Both the position numbers and the translations under genes were made by a program. DNA of 64,000 bases from Arabidopsis thaliana (taxonomy: Eukaryota; Streptophyta; Magnoliopsida; Brassicales; Brassicaceae): NCBI RefSeq assembly GCF_000001735.4, contig NC_003075.7, forward strand, positions 4,155,001 to 4,219,000, in the 5' to 3' direction. This document shows positions 44,401 through 56,500 of this stretch, in pieces (position 1 is the stretch's first letter; every line of letters begins with the position of its first letter). Below the pieces are notes generated by a model that was not told the origin of the DNA, ran no database searches, and worked only from the letters and a program-made list of their open reading frames with translations.

Positions 44401-45923
44401 TCGACGGCGATGCGGTTCACAATGTTCCCGCCTACTCCCTCTGGTTTTGGATAAATTGTCGCAAACAACTTTTTTTCTTTTTTTTTCTTTGCTAAAAATG
44501 TAAATATTCATTTTTTTCTTTACAAGTTTTAATATACTTCCTACTAAATATTTATAATTTAAGGTTTTTGCACATAAATTAAAAAAATATATAAATTTCA
44601 TTTAATTTATCTCTTTTCTATAAAAACATCATTAATTATAACCAATCCAACCAATAAACAAATATGATGTAAAATATAATTGGTTAAAAACTATTAAATA
44701 CATTTAATATTTACATAGAAAAGTGAAAACAACACTTATATTGAAAAAAATAAAAAACCTTTAAACTACATTTAATTAAAAACAGAGAGAGTATATATAT
44801 TTTTTGGGATGTGGAGAAATAGGCAAGAATGCCACCCTCGAACCGTAGCAAACAAAGATTTTATGGAGGCTGAGGATTAAAAGCCGAATGGATAATGTCC
44901 AAAACCAAATAAGACCACAATGATGTAAAGGCCAAATAAGACCGCGTCAAAATAAGACCAAACCCAAATAGATTATATTTAATTGGATAGTCATAGAATC
45001 TAAATAATATATTTTTTTATTTTTTTGTTAAAATCACAGAATTTATTTTCTAACAAAATTAAAGAATTATATTTTCTGCATATCAGAAAATTTTATTTTT
45101 CCCGCAAAAAGTGTAGAATTAATTTTTGTAGTAAAAATGTCAATGTAAACCCTAATTTTTAAAAAAATAAAGAAAAACAAGTATCTAATATTTTTTTTTA
45201 AATGACCACTTTGAATTTAGACATGACTAGACCCGGACCATTTTAATTTGAACTGATTTAACCCATGATTTTGGATAAATTGTCGCCAACTTTTTTTTTT
45301 TACAAGTTTCAAGATTTTTCTATTGGGATTTGGGGATATATGAGCAGGCTGAGGATTAAAAACCAAATCAAACTGTACCAAAAACCAAGATTTTATGGTT
45401 TTGGTTCTAATTCGGTTAATAGATTTAACCAATCAATAATTTCAGAACCAACGAGTCTCAAAAACAAGAAACTAGTTAGTATTTGAATTTTTAGTTTAGA
45501 TATTTCCTCAGGAAAAACTCTCTCTCTTCTCTCTCAAAAACTTTAGAGAGAGAGAGTTTGATTTTCGGCAAAGTCCGATCATGATCTCATATGGCCGTTC
45601 TAACCTCGCCGTCCGGTTTATCCGGCTCCTGTACAGCATCGACTAGCTTCTAAAGTAGTGTTGGCTGGCTTTTGTCCGGCAATTTTGCCGTCCTGTTTAC
45701 GATGTCTTCGGCTGGCTTTATTATCTGAGTTGGTGATGCTGTTTTAGGTGTTGTGTCACTTAAAAGATGGATTTCTCCGGCTTGTTTCTTTTGAGTTCTC
45801 GGTTTGTAGAAGTCTTTACAGAGATAATGTCTTAGTTTGAAGGAAAGAAGAATCTTTCAAAGCATATTATGATTGTCTTAAAGCTATTAGTTTCTTTTTA
45901 GAGTTTCGATTAACTTAGCAACG
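44401..45923. other. Upstream region of the F-box gene with a local partial duplication
   Basis: AT-rich DNA holding the F-box promoter. TTTTGGATAAATTGTCGC followed by a T-run and TTTACAAGTTT occurs at 44449-44530 and again at 45270-45311. GGCTGAGGATTAAAA occurs at 44867-44881 and 45346-45360, and AAGATTTTATGG at 44854-44865 and 45387-45398. A (GA)n tract lies at about 45545-45558. Confidence 0.55.
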
Positions 45924-46193
45924 GTGACAAACAAAGGATTCAACGACCGATTGTATTTCGGCGATGATATTCTCACCGGAATCGATGCTCAACGGCGAAG
46001 GTTGATGTCGGAATTCTTACGATTACTCATCCAGCAGCATGTGTCGCGTTTGTATCCAGTTGCTGACACGTGGGCTTGGGTGGAGTACAAACGAATTTTC
46101 TTATGCAGAAGGCAGTTATCGGATAGGCTCTTGTTGGGTCTCAAATATTTCTGTAAACTTTTTTGTGGGACTTTTAGTATAGCCCATGTATGA
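45924..46193 (+). CDS. Hypothetical 89-residue ORF, possible remnant
   Basis: The frame MTNKGFNDRLYFGDDILTGI continues with a charged, aromatic-containing sequence (RLYPVADTWAWVEYKRIF). It is preceded by a CT/GA-rich, UTR-like stretch (45520-45900) and followed by an A-run at about 46230. I recognise no domain. The GC content is above that of its surroundings, consistent with a real or recently coding segment. It lies on the strand opposite to the PCN gene and ends 270 bp from its stop. Confidence 0.3.
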   Translation: MTNKGFNDRLYFGDDILTGIDAQRRRLMSEFLRLLIQQHVSRLYPVADTWAWVEYKRIFLCRRQLSDRLLLGLKYFCKLFCGTFSIAHV

Positions 46194-46464
46194 TCCAGTT
46201 ATGTTTAATACGATACTACACTTGCGAAAAAAAAAAAACAATAAACTTAAAATGAAACAAAATTCATTTTCTTAGGCGGCGACATTACACAACATATGGA
46301 TTCATCAAAGAGTTAAAAAGACCAAAAGAAAAAAAGGACTAAAAACAGTTTGCTTCATTCACTCTCAACATCTCTATCAGTCTTTCTACCTAGTGTACCA
46401 TTTCACCAGACAAACAAAAAATTGGGCATTGATCATCTTCTTCAGACAAACAACTCCATTGTCT

Positions 46465-49400
46465 TCAAGTTCCAAAAATATGTCTGTCTACTGGTTGATT
46501 ATCCAAACTCTTGACAACATCCATCCATGGTTTCTCTATCACCAGGATTGAGTTTTTAGAAAGGTGACCCACGAATAAAACAGGGTGGTTTGAAGGTAAG
46601 ATTTCGAAGTTCTTTCGTTCATTACTCTTACCCTCTAACTGATACTCATCTAACCGACGTTTTCGGTTTGTACCCTTTCCCTTTTTCAAGCCCAAGTTGA
46701 CAAGTTTACCTTCTAGCGTTTTAGACAAATTGCCGTTTGGTAAATCATACTCTTCATCTTCTTCCACAGGCTTCCCGAAGTCGATCAAACATTTCGCTCT
46801 GATATGTAAACAGTATTTGAATTATAAAGGGTTCTATGTATAAAAGGCAGTTGTGGACTGACTAGGGTAAGTAGTGTAACCAGTACCTGGAACTGTAAAC
46901 TATCACAGATGATGAATTTGGTGACGGGGAGAATGAGAGTCCAAGGACCTCCCCAGGAAACTCTTGATACCTCTTTGGCAGAACATAAGTGTTTAGCAAC
47001 GACCACTTGCCTAACTGTCTAGCTTCTACATCAAAAGCAAAGACCTGATTCGAGGAGGTTGAGATCACAAGTGCATTGTTATTCCAGGGATGAAATCCAG
47101 CAGCGGTAACAGATGCACCATCGAGTCTTGAAATGAACCAGTGCTGCCTGTGATTTAAAACCAACATCAGAATACAAATGATAAATATTAAGCAAGCAAA
47201 GCTTCACAAAGTTCTCACCTTTGTGTTTCGAGGTTGAATACATAGATGTCCCCAAAGCAATTGATAGCAGCTAGCCACTGACCATCTGAGCTAGTAAACA
47301 ATTTTGTTATTGGAGGCTCCTTAGGTGTTGGAGCTTCACCTTCATGCTCCTCCCTAGATGGTGTAAATGCATATACTAGTTCCAAACTACTTATGTCAAT
47401 AGTCTGCAAAGAAAATATGATACAGAAGTTAGGGTAACTTCAGAACAATACACATAATTTGAACATAAGAATTAGATTACTAGCAAAGCACGTACATATA
47501 TCCTTCTATCATGCCCTGCTATTATTAGACGAGAGCAGTCCGAACTGAAAATCATGGAATGTGCAAATGGAAGTTCAGGAAGTCGCCTTCTACTAACACT
47601 CCATGGACACTTTGTAAATTCATTTTTCTTCAACTCGAACAGACTGGGGCCAATTTGGTCAGAGTAAGCAAAATGTGATCCGGTGTTAGAAATTGCACTG
47701 CATATGATCTTTCGGGCATCTCTACTTTTAACACGAACCAATGACTTTGTTGAGGCACGACCACTAGAATCACTGCTTATATTAAGTCGAAGAATATCTA
47801 AAGTACTAATACCCTGAACCAGTAGAAGAGAAGTCTTATTGAACATCGAATTATGTACCATTTGCATGGGTATTCTCTGAGGCGCAGGACATATATCATG
47901 TGGGGAGAACTTAGTAAATTCCTGAATTGAATATGCAAAAAGCTTTGCATCATCACCAGCAGAAATAAGCATCGGAACACCCAAATGAGCCCATTTATGA
48001 TAAGTGAAGTCAACCGGCTTCCCCTTTTTGCGATGTTTACGACTCGCTTTATCTGGCAGTATATCATCCGGAAAAGGATCTGCAAAAAAAAGGGGGGACC
48101 TAACAGCTGTATGTATGTTCGTGTGTATAAGAATTAAAGACCAACCAGCTTTTAGATATATGTGTTTGTGTGTATATTGGCTAAAGTGTGCATCAAAAAC
48201 GAAATTTGATTGCAGAGCATATTTAAAAAGGCATTCTCAAACTTTGAATAAACATAAATCGCAATAAGACTCTGACCTTCTCGACTAATTGGTACAGCAA
48301 CTGTAAGAGCTCTGATGTCATGTGTATGAGCCTTGACATAACCAATATAGTCCCATTTCTGAGAGGAAGAAGGCTTCAAATCTTGAGAACCGTTAGTACT
48401 ACCAGAGAGCTTATAAAGGATAACCTACAGAGGATGACCAGAGAATTAGAATGTTGAAAACCATTGCAATGAAACAAACACAACAAACATTTCAGAATAG
48501 TACATATATTTAACTTCTACAATTTGTCAAAGTATCTGTCTCTAGTATAGTGGTACAATAATAGATCCCATATATTGTCAACACGAAATATTTCAATCAG
48601 CAAAAAAAATCTACATTAAAAACAGGTCTTCACAATTACCTTGATAATCTGATCCATCATCAACTATATTCTAAAATCATTGTATAACAGTTACTGCATT
48701 CTAGTAATTTCATTTACCTGTCCATCCGCACCAGCAGAAAAGACTCGATTATGGCTGGGGGCTGCTGCAAGAGTATTGACATCACCTTTGTGATTAGAGT
48801 GTGCTTCCAAAAGGGTTCCATGCTCACTATCCCAAAACTGGACAGTTCCTGTACTATCTCCACTCACAAGAACTGAACACCTAGAGTAAGCATGTAGATA
48901 CTCAGCAAGAGAAAAACAAAAACAGACACAAAGTTAAAGCTGAACATTACAATCAGTACCTCAACGAAAGAAGTGACCAAACACAGATCTCAGAACTACT
49001 TCCTAGTCCACCAAGACCAGCTGTAATTCTGTATACCTCATGACACGAGGTAGCGTCCCAGCATCTTATCAGCCTACAAATGATTGTTGCAACAGAAGAA
49101 ACAGTTACTCAGAATAAACTTAACACGTATATCCAAGTAAACAATGAATCTACAAAAACTCACCCATCACTGCTCCCCGAAAAGATCCTTTTTGCATCTG
49201 GACTCCATGTTACACTTAAAGCACGTCCTGTGAAGATAATATTCTATGAAACTAAGTAAACGAAACAAAGATTGACGATTGATATAAATACCATAACAGA
49301 GGTGGTGAAAGATGACTCACCACTGACCCTAGGCAATGATCTATAGTAAGTTAACTTTTCTAAATTAGAGATACGGTACAGTCTCACACAACCATCATCA

Positions 49401-50136
49401 CAAGCAGCTGCAAGAATCCTATCTATCTCCTCCTCTGACTTCTCATGAAACTCATCGGAATCAGAACCATCTTCTTCACTCCCAATCTCTTCCTCATCAT
49501 TCGATTTCTCACTCAAGTATCCATTCTTAATACCTTCTACATCACTCGAGAATCCGCTAATCGGAGCCAATGCCATTTGCCATATCGAGATTCCAATAGA
49601 CTCAAGCACAATCTACACAACATAGAAAGACACAAAACACTGAGTATCACTCTCAAAATGTGAATCGAAAAACTGAGAGATATTTTTGAACCTTCTGCTT
49701 CAAATCGAAAAGATCCCATTCAGAAATAGAGCCATCGATGCTAGAGGAGAATAACCGACCAGAAGGAAGCCCTATAGAAGGAGAACAGCACCACGCAAGA
49801 GACGAGATTCTCGAATTTGGATCGCCATGGATAGTCTAACCCCGGAAAAATCCGAAAGAAGGCAACGGTTAAATTAAAACCAATCAAAAAACCACAAATC
49901 AACTCGAACATACTTCACGAGATTCCGATTCGATTGAAATCGGAATAGAGAAGAAGCTACTAGCGTAGAGTACGTACGAGTTGACAGTGCCATCCGACGG
50001 CGCCGGGGGAGACGAGCCAGATTTCAAGAGAACCGTCCTCGCGAGCGGCGGCGACTTGAGAGTCGTCGGAGCTGTTAGCTAGGGCTACCACCGGTGATGG
50101 TTTCCAGTCAACGGAGCTGCAACGGTACTCGAGCAT
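46465..50136 (-). CDS. PCN: WD40-repeat protein, POPCORN/UTP4 (Cirhin-like)
   Basis: Eleven exons (- strand): 49978-50136, 49692-49835, 49321-49612, 49164-49227, 48960-49073, 48718-48880, 48277-48424, 47496-48079, 47219-47403, 46887-47147, 46465-46798. The sum is 2448 nt, 815 residues, all phases consistent with GT-AG sites. The start [20 protein letters not shown] is typical; an in-frame ATG 27 nt upstream is possible. WD40 blades are seen throughout ([38 protein letters not shown]). There is an acidic insert at about residues 125-150 ([17 protein letters not shown]). UTP4-type proteins act in the small-subunit processome in the nucleolus; Arabidopsis PCN is required for embryo and meristem development. 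Neighbourhood matches At4g07410. Confidence 0.93.
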
Positions 50137-51399
50137 GACGGAAGCAGAAGGAGAAGTGTACACTCTCTGAGAGACGGAGATGAGAGAAGAAGAAGAGGAG
50201 GCGATGAAGTATTAGGTTTTTGAGGATTTTACCTAAGGACCTTATGGGGGCGGCAATTTAAAATGGGTCTGGGTCCGGTTCCGGGTCGCCCGCACACGAT
50301 TCGACCCGACCGGAATCATTCATTGGTTTGAAATTTATTTAATCCCTATGAAAAGTACATATTCTAAACCCGTCTAGTTAAATCAAAAATTAAGTTTCAA
50401 TTTAAGTTAATTTATAGGTAATGTTTTTAGATAGATTTTTTTATTTCAATTCGATTTCAGATTGATTATATAAGGAAATATCTATCAAATAAAAACTCTT
50501 AACAAAATCTAAACAACTCCGCTAATTGGTTTTAAAAAATCGAGTCATATACCACGCAATCATTCCTACAAATAAGGTAATTACTAGATATTGTAGTCTT
50601 AATATTCTCTAAACTATAAAATCTCCATTCATATCTACAATATATGTTACTTAACGCTGCCGGAGCGGCAGCTACGAAGTAAAACGACATATCATGAAAA
50701 GTAACAACTAAGTAAAAAACGATACCAAAACTCGAAAATAACAGATTTAGATGATTCGCGGATGAATGGTGATGAGTACCAACGACATCAGATGAGTCGC
50801 TGAAATTTAACAGCAGCATCTCAATCTTCATCGGCGTTCATCTTCTGCGACAGTTTTTCTCTCATCACTGTACTTTCTTCTCTTTGCCTAATTGTTTTTC
50901 TTCTTTTTTGCCGTTGCCGCTCCGTTAAGTAAAAGAACATAGCCTATCTTTATATATGACAACTAAAACTTTGTCATTCAATTAGTATGAGTGAACATTG
51001 TACCAACTTGAGGAACACATTATTCTCCATTTTCAAACTCGGCAACATTTAATTACGATAATAAATTTATACATTAAAGAATTTTTAAGAAACTAATCTT
51101 ATTCGCAAAATCATAATACGGAATATGCTTCCTAACGATTATAAATTGTGACCCAATACTAAACACTATAAATATATGTTTCGTAAAAGAAACATAATTC
51201 ACATCAATCAATACCAAAAAAACACTAAGAATCTCTCATGTGCTGAAAAATAGTAAGTTTGAATTGGACAACGTAAATGAGGTGTATTAATCGAAATGTT
51301 CTGATTGGATTTTGATTTTAACGAGGTGTCATGGCCTATCTCCACCAAAGTACTTTCAAAACTAAAATCTATATAAAAACATGGGCCTAAACTTCCTTA
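50137..51399. other. Intergenic region upstream of PCN with an inverted repeat
   Basis: This includes the PCN 5' UTR and promoter side (50137-50330, GC-richer) and then AT-rich DNA. A - strand frame at 50532-50831 (99 codons) has no recognisable motif and overlaps the inverted repeat, so I do not call it. Nothing else was identified. Confidence 0.45.
50641..50944. repeat. Inverted repeat with GC-rich tips
   Basis: Left: TATGTTACTTAACGCTGCCGGAGCGGCAGC region (50643-50672). Right: TTGCCGTTGCCGCTCCGTTA followed by agtaaaagaacata (50909-50942), an imperfect inverse. The arms enclose about 235 bp. It may be a small MITE. No clear target duplication. Confidence 0.45.
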
Positions 51400-51419
51400 T
51401 CTAGAAAACTTAGGCCGGA

Positions 51420-51900
51420 GCAAATAAACTGAACTGAATGTACCGAACTGAAACCGATGCAAACAAACTGAACCAAACCAAACCAAAAAGTTGAAAATAA
51501 CCAAATGGATATTAAATTCTATAACTGAAAGAACCGAAACATTTTGGGTACAACAGAAATATTTTGGGTAACCGAAAATATCCGAAATATAATTATAATT
51601 TCAAAAATATTAGTTATTTCTAAACTAAATAATTAAATATATATACAATAGTAAAAATACTCGAAAGTAACCGAAAATATATGAAAATAACAAAAATAAC
51701 CAAAATATCTAAAAATATTCATAGAAAAATAACCGGATGGATATTAAATTTTAAAAAAGCAAAAGAACCGGAACCAAACCAAAACCGAACCAAAATTTCA
51801 AAATAACCAAATGGATACTATACTTTATAACCGAAAGAACCGATAACCGAATGGATACAAACTGAAACTGAATGGATAACCGAATGCCCATGACTAAGAA
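51420..51900. repeat. ACCGAA-rich dispersed repeat, copy 1
   Basis: The segment is dominated by ACCGAAC/AACCAAA units with AT-rich spacers. Bases 51549-51837 recur almost unchanged at 59139-59423. The outer parts (51420-51548 and 51838-51900) are more of the same composition. This type of sequence is common in Brassicaceae introns and intergenic DNA; I cannot name its class. Confidence 0.7.
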
Positions 51901-52073
51901 AACTTATCTAAGGGCCTGACTTGTTGAAACGCAGCGGTTACGGTTATGACTGCAAGAGTTTACGGAATCGAACGGTTACGGTTTCAAGCTTTATAAAATA
52001 TTTTGAACGACTAGTTTAGCGATTAAAAATAGGTGCGATTGCGGGAGCTTTATGATTGACTAACGGATTTACG
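51901..52073. other. Leader of the 28-bp array
   Basis: Contains GCGGTTACGGTTATGACTGC and ACGGTTACGGTTTCAAGC, a pair of GGTTACGGTT units, just before the minisatellite. It may be part of the same mobile element. Confidence 0.35.
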
Positions 52074-52260
52074 TTTATGGTAGGAAAATTACGGTTTTAT
52101 GTTTTTGGCGGGAAAATTATGGGTTTATGTTTTTGGCGGGAAAATTACGGGTTTATTTTTTTGGCGGGAAAATTATGGGTTTACGTTTTTGGCGGGAAAA
52201 TTACGGGTTTACCGGTTTTTGGCAAAAAAATTAAGAGTTAATGTTTTTGGCGGGAAAATT
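52074..52260. repeat. 28-bp minisatellite with repeated E2F-type sites
   Basis: The unit GTTTTTGGCGGGAAAATTAY and GGGTTTAT repeats with cores at 52102, 52130, 52158, 52186, 52216 and 52244. The period is 28 bp, with one 30-bp step. Five of the six cores contain TTTTGGCGGGAAAA, a full match to the E2F consensus TTTSSCGS with its inverse half. The copy at 52216 is decayed to TTTTTGGCAAAAAAATT, and a degenerate unit begins at 52074. Confidence 0.92.
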
Positions 52261-52262
52261 AA

Positions 52263-52410
52263 GAGTTTATGATAATGTTATCATCATGATGATAGCTATC
52301 ATGACTATGATATGTTGATATGATTATGATGAAGATAATATGATGATGATGGTGATGGTAGTATGATATTATGAGAGGGTAATGATGATGATGATATTTA
52401 GTTGATAATA
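52263..52410. repeat. Imperfect (ATG/ATC)n microsatellite
   Basis: Trinucleotide-like ATGATGATG and ATCATGATG runs with interruptions directly follow the 28-bp array. Confidence 0.8.
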
Positions 52411-53990
52411 AATATACGGATGGGTGGATGAAGCCATTTGAAAAAAGATTTTTGATATTCAATCGGTTTAGAAATTTTGTGAAACTCAAATTGATATCGG
52501 TTTAGAGATTTAAGTTTGTTTAATTCATTTTAACCAAAATTGGTGGGTTCATTGCAACCCAACTTATTTGATCAATATAACCATTTGACTCAATAACTTA
52601 TTTGAACCATCAACTCATTTGAGTCAAATATTTCAACTAATTAGATTTCATGGATTGAGTTGAATTGGGTTGATCCATGAAACTTAAACCATTTTGACAA
52701 CCCTAAAAATAGCCTATAAAAAACAATTGAAAATAGAGTAAGTGTATTTTTCCAATGTGACCTTTTTTTATTAGATACTTATTAACTTGATAAACAACCT
52801 GCACTATATGCAGGACAAAACAGTTATTAAATAATTTTAATGTATTGACGATAATGAAGGTGTTCTATTTTTATATTGTTACATAAACGATAGTGTATTA
52901 ATGATTATCAAGATTAGGTAAATTTTTATTTTATGTATTTCTAATGTTTATGTTTATTATGCTCTCTATATATATATATATATATATCTTAATAGATACA
53001 CAAAATGTTAAGTATTTCCTTTTGTATAGATTTGTATATTTTAATTGCATATATTAATCCTAGTTTTGTTTTAATATAATTGAGTAAATTTAAAAGCAGA
53101 AATTAATTGGAGAAAAAAATCATAAGTAAAACTAAGGGAATATTAGGCTATGAGACACTTTTTTAAAACTTAATTTGGCTATGGGGTACTTTAGAGGTAG
53201 TGAGCATTTATTTTAAGTTTTTTTACTACTACACCCTCAACCCAACCTAACTAATCCAAACTAACTATGGTTACCAACCTTTATTTTTTTTCTCTCTTCA
53301 TTCATTTTTCTTTCTCTCCACTTTACAAAAGTAAATACAAAACATTTGCAATATTTATTCTTAGAAAAAAGACAATTGTTCCATACTTTTTCTCTCTTCT
53401 CTCTCATCAAAAACACCAAAAAGTAGATCTAAGTTTTTCTTTTCTTTTCTCTTCTTAGATCTTAAAAGCTGAAGATTTTCCAGATTTCGATTCAGTTTTT
53501 CCTTTAATTTCATAAAGTTGAAATTTTCATATATTTTTTCTGGGTTTCTTCTTCTCTTATTGTATCCATCATAGTCTTAGTCAAATTCCGTCTCTTTACA
53601 AATTTTAGATTCGTCCACAAAGTGTTTGTTGAAATTCCTCAGAGAGAGAGAGAGAGAGTTGAATTAAAGAACCCAAACATATATTCTTACTATAAATTTG
53701 TAACTTAAAGGTAGTTTTTGTGCGATTTTCATTAAAACACATTAGCAAATAATGATAAAATGGAAGAAATACGAAAAATCATAAGCAGAGTGATAGGCGA
53801 CTAGGGTTTCAAGAAAAGGATGATCTATAAGCAAATTACTATTTTTCCCTTCTCATTTGTATGCAAATTACTATTATGCAAACAACGTGGTCAGAGTTAG
53901 GTGGATGTGCATGGATGGTCGATAATTCCAAATGATTGAAATGACCACATGGTCAGAGTTTGGTGGATGTGTGTTGACGGTCATTAATTC
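52411..53990. other. AT-rich intergenic region
   Basis: No gene found. Small features: a (TA)n run at about 52970-52987, a GGCTATG-containing duplication at 53145-53180, a (GA)n run at about 53642-53658, and a pair TGGTCAGAGTT-GGTGGATGTG at 53889-53910 and 53950-53971. The two copies are 61 bp apart, just before the family C LTR. Confidence 0.45.
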
Positions 53991-54594
53991 AGGAACATAT
54001 TTAGGGTTTTCACAAAAGAGGCTAGAACAAAGGAATAAAAGAGGAATATTCATTAGGTAAAGGGATGGGGTCTATTTATAGCAAATACTAGGTTGCCCTA
54101 ATTCGCTAGAAGACAAAATAGAGAGGCGGTTTGGTCGAGCAGGTGCAAATCTTCAAGACTCAATTTTCTTCACTTGCTCGACATACAAGTCAAGTATAAA
54201 GGCCGAGCACAACATAAATCTTCAAAATGGCTCCTGCTGCACATTATGTTGTAACTGTTGCACTGCTGAAACTTCTGATGCACCACTCGACCTTATCCCG
54301 TGCGTAGATCTCGAGCATAGCTTCATTTCTTTGTGTGGCATCTCTTTGGCTTGACCACTCGACCACATCCCGAGCATTGACCCCGAGCTCAACTTCTTAG
54401 GTCCAAAAACTCCCAAAATAGGTCCATACCCACCTGTTTTACCTGTAAATCACTCCATATGCAAATATGCTATGCAATGCAATGCAAAACATGAAAAAGA
54501 AGGAAAATGGACTATGAATGCATAAAAAGAGACGCGAAACTACGTTAAATGCATGAAAAACAAGGGCTTAAACTGGTAAAATCTAGCGTTATCA
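53991..54594 (-). repeat. 3' LTR of family C, truncated
   Basis: It matches 61871-62447. The left end is cut at 53991 (aggaacatatttaggg). TCGAC/CGAGC motifs lie at 54130-54390. A TATA-like TATAAATAG (- strand) lies at 54072-54080, and at 61953-61961 in the other copy. Confidence 0.85.
54072..54080 (-). promoter_or_regulatory. Putative LTR TATA box of family C
   Basis: TATAAATAG on the - strand, kept in both LTR copies at the same place and followed by a pyrimidine-rich stretch. Confidence 0.45.
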
Positions 54595-56500
54595 ACACCC
54601 CCAAACTTAGCTCTTTGCTTGTCCTCAAGCAACAAATAGAACTAAGGTAGGAGTGAGGTTTGAAGGTGGGGATTCAGAGCCAAAATATGCATGTAGAGTA
54701 AATGGGTTCAATGTCCATATTGATAAGTTGAATGATCTTTACTTAAAAACTTTAGCCATCTTCTTCACAACACAACCTAACTTCTTACTTAGTCCATTCA
54801 AGCATTCAAATAAGCATATTCCCTTTAACATTCATTAAGTAAGAACCATATATCACACTATGCAATGTGTATTGAACTCATTTGGCTAAGGATAAAGGGT
54901 CAAGAGACAAAAATGGTCCCTTAAAGAATAGGCTTAACTAACAAGGGATCTTTCAAGAATGATTAAGTTTTAGTAAAATGCTAAAGGTAAGTCCCAAGTT
55001 ATGCATACAGAGATAAGATCCCATCTACCCAAAGTATAACCTATGAAACTCTAGTGGTAATCCCATCTCCCGTCCCAATAAGAACTTAACTCTACCCTTT
55101 TGCATTCATGATCTTTTAAACTCTTTTTCAGCTCATTATTTTCTTTTTCTCTTAACTCTAGGAAAAGCTTTCTTAACTCTTTGATACTTCTAGCGGGTTT
55201 GGCTTTCTTTAACAACTAAGATTCTGTTTTTAATCTCAATTAAGCTTAGGGCTTTTTACCCTTCTTCATTAGCTAACAATAACTCATTCTTTTCTTTAAC
55301 AATCTCAAACCCTTTACTAGACCTTTTCTAACTTCTTTAGCTTACTTCTCCTAGAATTCTTTTTCCTTTTCTTATAAACAATGAATTCACCTCATTTTCT
55401 CTTTTAAACTCATCTCAACCATGATACAAGCGCCCACCTAGTCCTATCTAGTCCGGATAACGCGAACTAGAATTACATGAGACACTATCTCTGTCGTTAC
55501 GAACCTAACACTTTCTACCAAGCTTAATCGAAATAAGACTTCACAAAACACTCACAACTGATATATGGCTTGAAAGAAGGCTTAGGTTAGGGTGTGGGGA
55601 AACTGCTCTAAAGATGAGAGTCAGCTAATTGGATCAACAAGTGTGGTGAAATGAATAAGAAGATCCAAATATTTTAGGGTAACCATGAGATCAATAAGCA
55701 ATGCATAGTATGATAATTACAAGTCAGATTAGGGTTCAAATTGATAGGGAATAGCTTCAAATCACAACAAGTTTCGACTAAAGAAAATCAAGTATATGAA
55801 TTCAAAAGATGGTTCAGTCTTACTTCTAGTTCACTCGATTAAGCATTAGACAACTAATAACAAGGGCATTGAATCTATCTAGTTAACATTGCAAATTTAC
55901 AAGGCTATGATCATCATTATCCCCTATGCAAGTGCATGATGCAACAACCTATATGAAAACACACTAAAAGCAGCTCTAAAATGTAAATGCAAACTATATG
56001 ACACTTTATTTTTTTGGAATCATTTTTAAAAAAAAATCAAATTTTTATGGGTTTTCTATACCTTAGATGATGCAAAAATTTGAATTAGAAAACAGAAAAC
56101 AATGTCAAATACTTCCTGAACTCTCCCGCAAAGTTAAATTACACGGTCCTTTATGTAATAAAAATTTGATGGAAAGTTCAAGAGAAATAACAAGAAAATC
56201 TAATATGCAATGGTATTTACAAAGGTTTTGGAGTTGATACCTCATGTTTTAAGTGATTCTAGATAACTAGTGGAACAGAGGCGGCTATCTCGAGTGTTGC
56301 ACTAAGACATTAATGTCTTACTCGACCCTTGGTCGAGTTCGTGCTCTGACTCTTTTTAAAACCTATAAACTGACACACTTAAACAGAAATATCAAAAATA
56401 ACAAGAAAATAAGTTATATGTACAAAGATAGACATGGGACTTCCTCCCAAGTGAGCTTGTTTTAAGTCTCTAAGCTTGACTCTCATACTCATTAGGCTCA
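54595..56500 (-). other. Polypurine tract and conserved 3' non-coding region of family C
   Basis: The polypurine tract is at 54595-54609. The - strand CTTGAGGACAAGCAAAGAGC motif and the block at 55430-55555 are shared with family B. No open frame is supported. Confidence 0.65.

Noticed and set aside
44401..44601. Upstream in-frame start of the F-box gene
   Set aside because: The extra residues are Lys/Ile/Asn-rich and match AT-rich upstream DNA. Family proteins start with MGQSTS.
50532..50831. 99-codon - strand frame upstream of PCN
   Set aside because: No conserved motif, and it overlaps an inverted repeat in AT-rich DNA.
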